DNA of 64,000 nt from Gelidibacter salicanalis (GTDB taxonomy: Bacteria; Bacteroidota; Bacteroidia; Flavobacteriales; Flavobacteriaceae), in NCBI RefSeq assembly GCF_016469035.1, contig NZ_JAEHJZ010000005.1:1-64000 (forward strand), given 5' to 3'. The position numbers were made by a program, and so were the translations under genes. Shown one piece after another: positions 34,211 through 43,975 of this stretch; position 1 is the stretch's first letter; each line of letters opens with the position of its first letter. The notes below the pieces were generated by a model, which saw only the letters and a program-made list of their open reading frames with translations, made no database searches and had not been told where the DNA came from.

Positions 34211-37200
34211 ATGACAAAAAAGGTACTTAATTTACTGTTTGTGTTAGGCATTCTATGCACTTATGGTATGCAAGCACAAACAACTGTAAAAGGAGTTGTT
34301 GTTGATGCTGCGAGCAGTTTGGGACTTCCGGGAGTAAGTGTTGTTGTTAAAGGCACGAGTAAAGGGGTTACAACAGATTTTGATGGTAATTACAGTATTG
34401 AAGTATCAGATACTGAAAGCATCTTGCAATTTTCTTATGTGGGGTTTACAACACAGGAAATTGCCGTTAATGGAAATAGCACCATTAATGTTTCTCTCAT
34501 TGAAGATGTGAGTAAATTGGACGAAGTGGTGGTAACCGCCCTCGGTATTAAAAGAGAACGTAAATCTTTAGGATATTCTGTGCAAGAAGTTAAAGGAGAA
34601 ACTTTAACAGATACAAGAGAACCTAACGTGGTAAACGCATTATCTGGAAAAATAGCCGGTGTGCAAATTATTAAGGGAAGTAATGGTCCTGCTGGATCAT
34701 CAAAAATTGTTTTAAGAGGAAACAGTTCTCTTACTGGAGACAACCAACCATTAATTGTTGTTGATGGTGTGCCAATGGATAATTTTACTGGAGCTTCTAA
34801 CAATGATTTTTTCAATCCATCCTCAGATTTAGGTAATGGTTTGGGAGATTTAAACTCTGAAGATATCGAGAGTTTATCTGTATTAAAAGGAGCTTCTGCT
34901 GCTGCATTATATGGATCGCGTGCTGGTAACGGTGTTATTTTGATAACAACTAAAACAGGTAAAGGGAAAAAAGGATTGGGGATTTCATATTCTTCAACTA
35001 CTGGCTTTGAATCTATTTTCATGACACCTGATTTACAAAACAACTTTGCTCAAGGAAGTAATGGTATATATGACCCTCAATCTGGTACAAGCTGGGGTCC
35101 AAGAATGGACGGACAATCGGAAATAGATTATAGTGGAAACAGCGTTGTCTTAAAACCTTATGACAATATTGGTAATTTTTACAATAATGGGTTTAGTCAA
35201 ACACATGCAGTATCCTTTCAACAGCAAGTGGGAGAAGGATCTTCATTTTACACTTCTATAAGCAACACTAGTGATAAAAGTAATATCCCTGGTGCAGAAT
35301 TAGAAAGATTAAATGTACTTACAAGAGGTGTTTCTAAATTTGGAGAAGATAAGAAATGGACGATTGATGCTAAAGTACAATATGCCAATACAATTGCTAG
35401 AAATCGACCTTTAGCAGGAAGCAATATTAGAAACGCTTACGGTACTATTGCACAGTTGCCTAGATCAATTGATATTAGAGATTTTAGTGAAGGAAGAGAT
35501 GAATTTGGTAACCATATCTGGTATCAAGAAGATGCTAGCACAGTAAACCCTTATTGGGCTGAAAAGTTTAACTTGAATGAAGATTCTCGTGATCGATTTT
35601 TGTTAAATGGATCTTTGAAGTATGAATTTACGGATTGGTTAAGAGCTGAGGTTAATGCAGGAGCCGATTTATATACCACCAATGGAGAATCGAAGCAGTA
35701 TGCAGGAAGCCCACTTTCAAACAATGGACGTTACAGTTTGTCAAAAAACACGTTTATAGAGCGGAATTATAGCACCTTAATTGTGGCATCTAAAGATAAC
35801 CTTTTTGGTAAATTTGGAGGTTCTGTAACGCTTGGAGGTAATTTAATGTCACAAAACTCTAGCGGGTTAAATTCTAATTCTGGAGAGTTAGAAGTTCCTG
35901 ATTTGTTTAGTTTGAATAACGGACAAAATTCAGCTTCAGTTGGTCAAGGGTTTAGTGAAAAGAAGATTAATTCTTTATATGGTTTGTTTCAATTAAACTA
36001 TGATGGGTACTTATTTGTTGATGTTACCGCGAGAAACGATTGGTCCTCGGCATTAAGTAAGGCAAATAGATCTTTTTTCTATCCTTCAGTAAGTGGTTCT
36101 TTGGTTATTTCAGATATGATAAGAAAAACTGGAGGAGAGACGCCAAGTTGGTTTGATTTTGGAAAAGTTAGAGCATCCTATGCAACCGTAGGAAATGATT
36201 TAGATGCTTATCAGTTGTACAATTCTTTTGGGATAGGGAGCGATGCAAACGGAAACACAACAGCGGGCACTAATAATACTTTGCTTAATCCAGATATTAA
36301 AAGTGAGTTAATTAAATCATTGGAGTTTGGTTTTGAAACCCGCATGTTTAATAATCGTGTTGCTTTAGATTTTACTTGGTATAAGTCTAATGCTACAAAT
36401 CAAATACTTGACCTTGCATTAGATCCTTTTAGTGGATTTAATGGTCGGAAAATTAATGCGGGTGATGTACAAAATACGGGGATAGAGCTTGGGATTAATG
36501 CTGATATTATTAGATCCGATGATTTTAATTGGAATATGAGTGTTAATTTTTCTAATAATAAAAACACCATTGAAGCACTTGACCAAGATGTGGTCCAGTT
36601 TGGTTTAGGTGGTTTTGACAATTTATCTGTTATAGGAGTAGTTGGAGGAACTTATGGAGAGATTAGAGGTACCAAATATGTGAGAGTGGAAGACAGCAAT
36701 AGTCCTCATTTTGGAAAAATTGTCTTAGATGGTGATGGACTTTTTGTTAGTGATACTGATAAGTTTAAATTAGGAGATCAGCAGGCAGATGCTTTGTTGG
36801 GTATTACAAATACATTTTCTTATAAAAACTTTACTCTTGGTTTCTTAATAGATGCACGTATTGGTGGGGAGATTTTTTCTGGGACAAACCTCGTATTACA
36901 AGAATCTGGTAATGCAGCTGTGACAGTTATTAACGGACAAAGAGAAGATATTGTAGTAGATGGCGTTGTTAGTGATGGGAATGGTGGCTTTACACCAAAT
37001 ACTGTAGCAGTTTCACCGCAACAATATTGGGAGGCAATTACAGGAAGAACAGGTAATTTAGGAATTAATGAAGCTAATATTTATGATGCCACAAATGTGA
37101 GATTGAGAAATGTAAGTTTGAACTATAATTTTCCAACCAAGACGTTAAAAAATTTACCAATTCAAAATTTAAAGCTTGGTATTTCAGCAAATAATGTTTG

Positions 37201-37333
37201 GATGATTTCTAGTCATTTGAATGGTATTGATCCAGAATCTGTTTACTCTACGGGAACTAACGCTACTGGTTTTGAGAGTTTATCATCTCCATCAACAAGA
37301 AGTGTTTTTTTAAATTTAGTAGTTAATTTTTAA
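34211..37333 (+). CDS. susC: SusC-family TonB-dependent outer-membrane receptor (second pair)
   Basis: 1040 residues. Signal peptide (about 1-22, cut near MQAQ), carboxypeptidase-regulatory-like domain (GTSKGVTTDFDGNYSIEV), then KLDEVVVTALGIKRERKSLG, the plug with SEDIESLSVLKGASAAALYG, and a barrel ending FLNLVVNF. The ALGIKRE variant marks a different SusC branch from the first pair (GYGKQ), so a different glycan is likely. A 204-bp gap follows the esterase gene, with no clear terminator, so it may be on its own promoter. Confidence 0.94.
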   Translation: MTKKVLNLLFVLGILCTYGMQAQTTVKGVVVDAASSLGLPGVSVVVKGTSKGVTTDFDGNYSIEVSDTESILQFSYVGFTTQEIAVNGNSTINVSLIEDVSKLDEVVVTALGIKRERKSLGYSVQEVKGETLTDTREPNVVNALSGKIAGVQIIKGSNGPAGSSKIVLRGNSSLTGDNQPLIVVDGVPMDNFTGASNNDFFNPSSDLGNGLGDLNSEDIESLSVLKGASAAALYGSRAGNGVILITTKTGKGKKGLGISYSSTTGFESIFMTPDLQNNFAQGSNGIYDPQSGTSWGPRMDGQSEIDYSGNSVVLKPYDNIGNFYNNGFSQTHAVSFQQQVGEGSSFYTSISNTSDKSNIPGAELERLNVLTRGVSKFGEDKKWTIDAKVQYANTIARNRPLAGSNIRNAYGTIAQLPRSIDIRDFSEGRDEFGNHIWYQEDASTVNPYWAEKFNLNEDSRDRFLLNGSLKYEFTDWLRAEVNAGADLYTTNGESKQYAGSPLSNNGRYSLSKNTFIERNYSTLIVASKDNLFGKFGGSVTLGGNLMSQNSSGLNSNSGELEVPDLFSLNNGQNSASVGQGFSEKKINSLYGLFQLNYDGYLFVDVTARNDWSSALSKANRSFFYPSVSGSLVISDMIRKTGGETPSWFDFGKVRASYATVGNDLDAYQLYNSFGIGSDANGNTTAGTNNTLLNPDIKSELIKSLEFGFETRMFNNRVALDFTWYKSNATNQILDLALDPFSGFNGRKINAGDVQNTGIELGINADIIRSDDFNWNMSVNFSNNKNTIEALDQDVVQFGLGGFDNLSVIGVVGGTYGEIRGTKYVRVEDSNSPHFGKIVLDGDGLFVSDTDKFKLGDQQADALLGITNTFSYKNFTLGFLIDARIGGEIFSGTNLVLQESGNAAVTVINGQREDIVVDGVVSDGNGGFTPNTVAVSPQQYWEAITGRTGNLGINEANIYDATNVRLRNVSLNYNFPTKTLKNLPIQNLKLGISANNVWMISSHLNGIDPESVYSTGTNATGFESLSSPSTRSVFLNLVVNF

Positions 37334-37351
37334 TATTTAAAATAATTGATT

Positions 37352-39253
37352 ATGAAAAAAATAATAATAAAGCTAGGGTTACTTAGCATCGTTTTATTAT
37401 TCTCTCAATGCTCCGACTTTGAAGAAATAAATACAGACCCCTTGGCTGCAAATGCAGACCAAGTACAAGTTGAATACCTCATAAATGCTTCAATTGGTGG
37501 TGCTCAAATGAATCCACACATAGCAGAACGTGTGTTTTTCTTATATTGGTTAGATGCATCAAATATGAACAGAGTAGGTACTTTGTCTGTAGGAGATTAT
37601 AATGATGGATGGTCAAATGACTATTTTCAAGATTATGTGTCTAAATGGTTAAGAAACATAAATACCGCCGTTTCTGTTGCCGAAGAAAAAATTGCTTCAG
37701 GTAATGTTAAAGAATATACAAATAACTTATTGCAAATTTCAAGAATCTGGCGCGCTTATATTATGAGCGAAATGTCAGATAATTTTGGTCCTGTTCCCGT
37801 CAATGGTTTTAAAGGAGTAAATCCAGAGTATAGTAGTGTAAAGGATGTTTACTATTATATGCTTGCTGAATTAGATGAGGCGGTTAGTTTATTGGATGAC
37901 AATATTACTGCTCAACCGGATGCAAAATTTGATCAAGCTTATGGGTTTAATTATTCACAATGGAAAATGTATGGTAATTCTTTAAGAATGCGTTTGGCAA
38001 TGCGCTTATCTGAAATTGATCCTGCCAAAGCACAACAGGAATTTGAAGATGCTGCAAGTAGTGGATTATTTATAAGTGCAGCAACAGACAATTTTACAGT
38101 ACACCAACTAGATGGTTGGAATGACTATTCAGGCGTTATGTCAAGGGGATACAGTAGTCATTATATTTCTGCCACATATAGAAATTTAGCATTAGGTTTA
38201 GGAGGTGTAACATCAGCGGCACAAATACCAATGAATCAACACGCCAATATCAAACCCGCTAACTATATGGGGCTTAAATTTGAGAAGCATTATAGCAAAC
38301 TTACTAACGACCCAACAACAGGCTTTTGGCTTGATGGTCTTCCAAATACAATTGATCCTAGAGCTTATAAAACATTTCCTATTACAGGCGATTTTGATAA
38401 TTCTGATTTTTATAATGTGGGTAATTCAACTGAAAGAAATTTACTGAATCCCGCCAATAGCAGCAATGTGTTGCTTGCCATAGATGGGGCCTTTACCTAT
38501 AATGCTTTTCCTGTTGGAGATTTAGGAGTACCTGGCTCATTAAACCAGCTACCTAATCGCGCTACTTTACCTCGTATAGCAGAGCATTTCAGATTTGGTA
38601 CAGATGCTAAAGATAATCGCGTATTTTTTGCGTCATGGGAAACACATTTTTTAATTGCAGAAGCAGCTGTTAGAGGTTGGAGCGTACCAATGAGTGGTCA
38701 AGCTGCTTATGAAACAGGTATTGGTGAAAGTTTTGCCTTTTTTGGGGTATCGAATCATCTTGCAACTTATTTAGCATCTCAAGATTATAATAATGCTGGT
38801 ACATCAGTTAGTTGGACACATACTACTGAGCCTCCTGCTACCAAAACAATGGAATATATTGATGGTTATACAAAAACACCAGGGACGTTTAACTATAAAT
38901 TTCCAGAAAACACAATTTATGAAGGTGGAAATGTAAAAAACGACCTTTTAAGTAAAATTATAACGCAAAAGTATATTGCGCAAACACCATGGTTGCCTTT
39001 AGAAGCTTGGAGTGATCATAGAAGGCTTGGTTTGCCATTTTTTGAAAACCCTGCGGTTGAAAATCCATTGACAGGATTGCCAGCTTTAAATGCAGGTAAC
39101 GTTATGACTAATAAAGTAGAGTTTTTTCCACAACGATTAAAATACCCATCATCTTTTGAGACTAACATACCTGTTGGTTATTCACAAGCTGTTCAGGTAT
39201 TAGGAGGTCCTGATGCTGTACTTACACCATTATGGTGGGCAAAACAGAATTAA
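37352..39253 (+). CDS. susD: SusD/RagB-like surface lipoprotein (second pair, long type)
   Basis: 633 residues from ATG 37352 (a TTG 6 bp upstream is less likely). Lipobox LFSQC (Cys20) followed by SDFEEINTDPLAAN, the start pattern of the SusD-like group paired with ALGIKRE-type SusC. Later motifs include RIWRAYIMSEMSDNFGPVP, YGNSLRMRLAMRLSEIDP and a C-terminal LPLEAWSDHRRLGLP. It is longer than the first SusD and belongs to another branch. It is followed by the two-hairpin repeat. Confidence 0.93.
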   Translation: MKKIIIKLGLLSIVLLFSQCSDFEEINTDPLAANADQVQVEYLINASIGGAQMNPHIAERVFFLYWLDASNMNRVGTLSVGDYNDGWSNDYFQDYVSKWLRNINTAVSVAEEKIASGNVKEYTNNLLQISRIWRAYIMSEMSDNFGPVPVNGFKGVNPEYSSVKDVYYYMLAELDEAVSLLDDNITAQPDAKFDQAYGFNYSQWKMYGNSLRMRLAMRLSEIDPAKAQQEFEDAASSGLFISAATDNFTVHQLDGWNDYSGVMSRGYSSHYISATYRNLALGLGGVTSAAQIPMNQHANIKPANYMGLKFEKHYSKLTNDPTTGFWLDGLPNTIDPRAYKTFPITGDFDNSDFYNVGNSTERNLLNPANSSNVLLAIDGAFTYNAFPVGDLGVPGSLNQLPNRATLPRIAEHFRFGTDAKDNRVFFASWETHFLIAEAAVRGWSVPMSGQAAYETGIGESFAFFGVSNHLATYLASQDYNNAGTSVSWTHTTEPPATKTMEYIDGYTKTPGTFNYKFPENTIYEGGNVKNDLLSKIITQKYIAQTPWLPLEAWSDHRRLGLPFFENPAVENPLTGLPALNAGNVMTNKVEFFPQRLKYPSSFETNIPVGYSQAVQVLGGPDAVLTPLWWAKQN

Positions 39254-39616
39254 GAAACTGTATATTTTTATTTTATGTTAGTCGAAAATGGAGAACTGTA
39301 ATGGTTCTCCTTTTTTTTTAGTGAAACCCAAAACCCAAAAGCGCAGCGCATTGGGTTTTGATGGTTGAACTAATCCCGCTTTTTAGCGGGATCTTTAAAT
39401 TAAAAGTATGGAACCCAAAGGTGAAGCACATTTGGTTTTGATGGTTGAATTAATCCGGGGGCTTAGCAATGCGGAGCTTTGTACGTGTATCACGCAGTGT
39501 TCTGTAATTGATACACCTTGCTTGAGATGAAGAAGTGCTTTCTTTTCTTTTTAAGAGGCATTGAAGCCAATATTCACAGAGCTTTTTATCTAATGATATG
39601 ATACGTCTTAATTCGT
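39254..39616. repeat. Convergent intergenic stretch with two-hairpin repeat copy 3 and a degraded copy
   Basis: Hairpin A: CAAAACCCAA (39329-39338) and TTGGGTTTTG (39351-39360) around AAGCGCAGCGCA; then GGTTGAACTA and hairpin B ATCCCGC-TTTTTA-GCGGGAT (39373-39392). A weaker copy follows (AACCCAAAG ... GTTGAATTAATCC, about 39412-39457). It lies between the ends of susD2 (plus) and the LytTR regulator (minus), as expected of a two-way terminator. No gene is seen in the rest. Confidence 0.75.
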
Positions 39617-40327
39617 TTAAATTGAAGAATTTAAAATCTTTGCTTTTACTTCGTCTATATAAGAGCGGCCAATACTATATCTCATGCCATCAATTTCAAT
39701 ACTATTGCCTTCAACAGCGTCAATTTTACTGATCGATATAGTATAGGACCTATGAATTCTGATAAAGTCGGAAGCGGGGAGTAAGTCGGTGAAGTCTGAT
39801 AAGGTACTGTGGATCATAAACCGACCGTTGATAGTGATGATTTTTAGGTAGTCTTTTTGGCTTTCAATAACCAAAATTTCGTCTAAAAATATTTTCTTCA
39901 TCTTTTTCTTGTCGATCTTAATGAAAATATAGGGTCGCGAGTGGCTGATATCTGAAGGCGCTTGCTTCAAGTTTAACCGTCTGTAAACTTTGTTTAGCGC
40001 ATTCATGAATCTTGGAAACTCGATTGGTTTTACCAGGTAATCGATGACATCTAGAGCATAGGTTTCTACTGCATATTCTGTATACGCTGAAGTAATGATA
40101 ATCAAGGGTGGTTCTTTTAGACTTTTAATAAAACTAATGCCGTCCAAAATGGGCATGCCAATATCTAAGAAGATCACATCTACCTTATGGTGCTTTAAAA
40201 AATTTAAACCATCAATGGCATTGTTGAACGTATTCACCAATTCTATGTCTTCAATTTTCTGTAGATAATTTTTGATGACATTAATTGCTAAAGGCTCATC
40301 ATCAATAATTAAACATTGTATTTTCAT
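39617..40327 (-). CDS. LytTR-type response regulator
   Basis: 236 residues. Receiver domain (about 1-120) with Asp9/Asp10, phospho-acceptor Asp55 in FLDIGMPILDG and Lys100-Pro101; LytTR DNA-binding domain (about 135-236) with DEILVIESQKDYLKI and FIRIHRSYTISISKI. It is read after the sensor kinase with a 44-bp gap. LytTR proteins bind direct repeats upstream of targets; candidates here are the N-glycan block starting at 41717 or the lrgAB genes, as LytST controls lrgAB-type genes in Firmicutes. That link is inference. Confidence 0.93.
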   Translation of the reverse strand: MKIQCLIIDDEPLAINVIKNYLQKIEDIELVNTFNNAIDGLNFLKHHKVDVIFLDIGMPILDGISFIKSLKEPPLIIITSAYTEYAVETYALDVIDYLVKPIEFPRFMNALNKVYRRLNLKQAPSDISHSRPYIFIKIDKKKMKKIFLDEILVIESQKDYLKIITINGRFMIHSTLSDFTDLLPASDFIRIHRSYTISISKIDAVEGNSIEIDGMRYSIGRSYIDEVKAKILNSSI

Positions 40328-40371
40328 AACATATTTTTTAAATAGCCGCCATTATGAGCAGGTGTAAAACT

Positions 40372-41433
40372 TTACTGAGTTACCTTAATTTTAAGGTGAA
40401 TTGTAAAGGTTTGCGCATTACTTTTAATGGTCAGCTCATAATCATTCTTATCATACCCTAAACTTAATCTTTTTTTTACGTTTTCTAAACCTATCCCGCT
40501 AGATTGATCAAACTTGTTTGGGATGATGTGCTCGGCGGGCAATGGATTGGTGATGGTAAAATAAAGAAAATCGCCTGTTACAGTAAAGTCAATATCCACC
40601 TTTACTACCCCAATATTTTTGTTTACACCGTGCTTAAAAGCATTTTCAACAAAAGTCAACAATAAAATAGGGGCAATGGTTTTATCTTGTATGTCTCCAG
40701 AAATAGACATGTTGACCTTTAGTCGCTCGTCATGACGAATTTTTTCCAGATCGAGATAATTTTGGGTGCAGAGAATCTCATCTTGTAAAGACTGTCGCTC
40801 AGACTTTGTCTCATAAAGTAGGTAGCGCATTAACTCTGAAAGCCGCAAAATAATTTTGGGCGTTTTATTTGATTTCTCTAGCGCTAGGGAATGGATATTA
40901 TTAAGTGTATTAAAGAAAAAATGTGGAGAGATTTGCGATTTTAAAAACAATAATTCGGTTTCTAATTGGGCCTTTTCAAGATCCGCAACCCGTTTGTGCT
41001 CCTTCACAAAATCTAAGGTCACTTTTATGGCCGTCACAAACGTAATCACGTACAATTCCCCAATCATCATATCAATCACATAATTGAGCGTCAAGGTATT
41101 GATGGGGTTGGGGCCTTCGGGCCACACTTCATTGCTGATTAAAAAATAGGTCAGATTAAATTTTGCGAGCACCATTAAAAAGATGGCCGACAAAATCAAG
41201 ATCACATAGGGTACATATTTCTTTTTGAACAAAAACTTGGGCATCAAAAAGTAGATGTTGAAGTAAGATAACGTAATATGAATTGGAAACCCGAGAAAGT
41301 TTGTTTTTAGAGAATACAAGTAATCATCAAAGTAACTTCCCCATCTAAAAGTGTTAAATAAAAAATAAACAGACCAAAAAATAATATGGTGCCAAAACGA
41401 GATTCTATAGAGTCTGTTGGATTTAAGGTTCAT
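40372..41433 (-). CDS. LytS/YehU-type membrane sensor histidine kinase
   Basis: 353 residues. About four membrane helices in the first 140 residues, a short coiled linker, then the His_kinase domain with phospho-acceptor His171 in QISPHFFFNTLNNIHSL and an ATP-binding end (LLTFVENAFKHGV, SGIGLENVKKRL). No periplasmic sensor domain is visible, so it likely senses through its membrane part. It pairs with the LytTR regulator in the same operon, divergent from the GH92 gene. Confidence 0.93.
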   Translation of the reverse strand: MNLKSNRLYRISFWHHIIFWSVYFLFNTFRWGSYFDDYLYSLKTNFLGFPIHITLSYFNIYFLMPKFLFKKKYVPYVILILSAIFLMVLAKFNLTYFLISNEVWPEGPNPINTLTLNYVIDMMIGELYVITFVTAIKVTLDFVKEHKRVADLEKAQLETELLFLKSQISPHFFFNTLNNIHSLALEKSNKTPKIILRLSELMRYLLYETKSERQSLQDEILCTQNYLDLEKIRHDERLKVNMSISGDIQDKTIAPILLLTFVENAFKHGVNKNIGVVKVDIDFTVTGDFLYFTITNPLPAEHIIPNKFDQSSGIGLENVKKRLSLGYDKNDYELTIKSNAQTFTIHLKIKVTQ

Positions 41434-41716
41434 TAAAAAAATCTTTTGTGATGTTCAGGAGAGTTAACGTGTCGTCCGTCTAATTTAATTTCAATTCCGG
41501 TTAAATTTATGAAAATTTATGGAGTGAATTCAGTTTGTTTTTTTTCTTTCCATTTAAAAAGTAAAATGATAGCAAACCTTAAGGAAAGTAGCGAATTGCT
41601 TTTGCAAATTCTAAACTGACATAACGGTCTCGAAAAGAGTAGAAATGGATCATTATTTCCCTCTTTTAAAATTTAATTAACGAAAACGATTGCTTAATTC
41701 AGGTTAAACCATAATC
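41434..41716. promoter_or_regulatory. Divergent control region upstream of the N-glycan block, with a LacI-like site
   Basis: No gene here. At 41681-41694 CGAAAACGATTGCT fits 10 of 12 fixed positions of the LacI/CcpA-type operator TGNAANCGNTTNCA and lies 22 bp before the GH92 start. No LacI-family gene is in the window, so the match may be chance or may point to a remote regulator. The region also holds the promoter of the LytS-type kinase gene. Confidence 0.35.
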
Positions 41717-43975
41717 ATGAAAAAAAGATACTTAATTTTTTTATCCGCACTTCTGCTTGTCGGCTGTAATGACAAAGTAGAAAAGACTGCAGAAGTAAAA
41801 CCAGACGCCATTAGTTATGTCGATCCATTTATCGGAACTGGAGGTCATGGCCATACCTATCCAGGTGCTACTGTGCCTTTTGGAATGCTACAAGTGAGTC
41901 CTGTAAATGGCATCAGCGATTGGGATTGGTGCTCAGGCTACCATTATTCTGATGATGTGGTTATCGGATTTAGCCATTTAAACCTAAGCGGAACGGGCAT
42001 TGGCGATTTGGCAGATATTCTTTTAATGCCAACTAATAAAGCGGCCGATTTAACTTTAAATCCGACGTCTCGAGACAGCCTGCCTTACAAGTCGTCCTAC
42101 AGTCATAGCAAGGAAACTGCAACACCTGGCTATTATCAGGTATTTTTAGAAGATCATAATGTGAATGTGGAGCTGACCACTTCAAAAAGAACGGCCTATC
42201 ACCGATATACTTTTAAAGAAGATGATGAGCAGTCGGTAATTATTAATTTAGGATTCGCAATCAATTGGGATAAAGCGGTTGCAACATCCCTAAAAGTAGA
42301 AGACCGCTACACTATTAGCGGCTATCGCCATAGCACCGGATGGGCACAGAATCAAAAAGTATTTTTTGTGGCTAAATTTTCAAAACCCATTGCCGATTAT
42401 AAATTGTATGTAGATGGTCAGGTTTTTGAAGACGGCGATCATGAAGGCGTGCAATCGTCCATTCAGGTAGTCTTTGATCCGAACGAAAAGAGCCCTGAAT
42501 TATTGGCAAAAGTAGCCTTGTCGTCTGTGAGTATAGAGAACGCCAAAGACAATATGGGAACGTCCGGATTTGATTTTGATAAGACAAAAACAGCTGCGGA
42601 AAAGCTATGGAATACGGCATTGGCTTCCTTTGAAGTGGAGAGCCCAACTGATTCCTTAAAAACCATTTTTTATACGGCATTGTACCACACCCAATTGGCG
42701 CCAGTTACTTTTAGCGATAAAAATGGCCAGTTCAGAATGGAGAATGACAGTATTGTTACGGCTAAGGATTATACGGCATATTCTACACTTTCACTTTGGG
42801 ATACGTTTAGGGCAGAACATCCATTATTAACCATCATTGCGCCAGATAGAGTTTCTGACATGGTCAATTCCATGTTAGCGTATTATGAAGTCAGAGATAT
42901 ATTACCGGTCTGGACATTGTACGGTAAAGAAACGAATACCATGACGGGCTACCATTCCATCCCTGTAATTGTGGAAGCTTATAAAAAAGGAATCCGAGGC
43001 TTTGATGCCGAACGCGCTTACGAGGCCATGAAAACTACCATGATGCAAGACGAGCGTGGCCTCAATCACTATAAAAAGTACGGCTATATTCCGTACAGTT
43101 TGTTGGATGAATCTGTAACCATCACGTTGGAATATGCCTATGACGATTGGTGCGTGGCAGAAATGGCGAAAGCACTAGGTAAGGAAGAGGATTATCAGTA
43201 TTTCTCAGAGCGTTCTAAAGCTTACCAACATTTATTTGATAACGAGTCCGGATTTATGCGCGGAAAATCTGTCGCCGGAAATTCTTGGAACGAACCTTTT
43301 GATCCGAAACACTCCAACCACAGGGAACAAACGGATTATACCGAAGGTAACGCGTGGCAACACAGTTGGTTTGTGCCACATGCGGTCGATAACCTTATAA
43401 AACTTCACGGGGGTAACGAAAAATTCACCAGCCGTTTAGAGCAATTGTTTTCCGAGAGTTCTGAAATTACTGGCGATAATATTTCTGCAGATATTACAGG
43501 ACTTATCGGTCAGTATGCACACGGCAATGAACCAAGTCATCATATTGCCTATATGTTTAATCATGCTGACCAACCTTGGCGCACACAATATTGGGCACGT
43601 CATATTATGGATACGCAGTATAATACCACACCAAATGGATTGAGTGGTAATGAAGACTGCGGACAAATGAGTGCTTGGTATGTGTTGAGTTCAGTTGGTT
43701 TGTACCCAATGAATCCAGCTTTTGGAGAGTATGAAATAGGGACCCCAATTTTTGAAAAGGCAAGCATCAATCTACCTAATAAAAAGTCATTTGTTATAGA
43801 AGCAGAAAATGTTTCAGACAAAAATTTCTATATCCAATCGGCAACACTTAATGGCAAAGCCTTTAATAAAACAGCCATTGCTCATGATGTTATTTTAAAA
43901 GGCGGAACGCTACATTTTGTAATGGGCGCAACGCCTAACAAACAGTGGGGCACCGCTAAAACTACTACAGACTAA
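41717..43975 (+). CDS. GH92 alpha-mannosidase, lipoprotein (first)
   Basis: 752 residues. Lipobox LLVGC (Cys17). GH92 pattern: GTGGHGHTYPGATVPFG near the start, DTFRAEHPL, YTEGNAWQHSW with the catalytic-acid Glu, HGNEPSHHIAYMFN, and SGNEDCGQMSAWYVLSS with the catalytic-base Asp. It removes alpha-linked mannose, using calcium, from N-glycan branches. The HGNEP form is found in GH92 members acting on alpha-1,2 links, which I offer as likely, not shown. Its stop overlaps the symporter start (TAATG). Confidence 0.93.
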   Translation: MKKRYLIFLSALLLVGCNDKVEKTAEVKPDAISYVDPFIGTGGHGHTYPGATVPFGMLQVSPVNGISDWDWCSGYHYSDDVVIGFSHLNLSGTGIGDLADILLMPTNKAADLTLNPTSRDSLPYKSSYSHSKETATPGYYQVFLEDHNVNVELTTSKRTAYHRYTFKEDDEQSVIINLGFAINWDKAVATSLKVEDRYTISGYRHSTGWAQNQKVFFVAKFSKPIADYKLYVDGQVFEDGDHEGVQSSIQVVFDPNEKSPELLAKVALSSVSIENAKDNMGTSGFDFDKTKTAAEKLWNTALASFEVESPTDSLKTIFYTALYHTQLAPVTFSDKNGQFRMENDSIVTAKDYTAYSTLSLWDTFRAEHPLLTIIAPDRVSDMVNSMLAYYEVRDILPVWTLYGKETNTMTGYHSIPVIVEAYKKGIRGFDAERAYEAMKTTMMQDERGLNHYKKYGYIPYSLLDESVTITLEYAYDDWCVAEMAKALGKEEDYQYFSERSKAYQHLFDNESGFMRGKSVAGNSWNEPFDPKHSNHREQTDYTEGNAWQHSWFVPHAVDNLIKLHGGNEKFTSRLEQLFSESSEITGDNISADITGLIGQYAHGNEPSHHIAYMFNHADQPWRTQYWARHIMDTQYNTTPNGLSGNEDCGQMSAWYVLSSVGLYPMNPAFGEYEIGTPIFEKASINLPNKKSFVIEAENVSDKNFYIQSATLNGKAFNKTAIAHDVILKGGTLHFVMGATPNKQWGTAKTTTD

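Noticed and set aside
39617-41433. Hybrid two-component (HTCS) or ECF-sigma/anti-sigma control of the SusC genes
   Set aside because: The kinase and regulator are separate LytS and LytTR proteins, and neither SusC has the N-terminal signalling extension.
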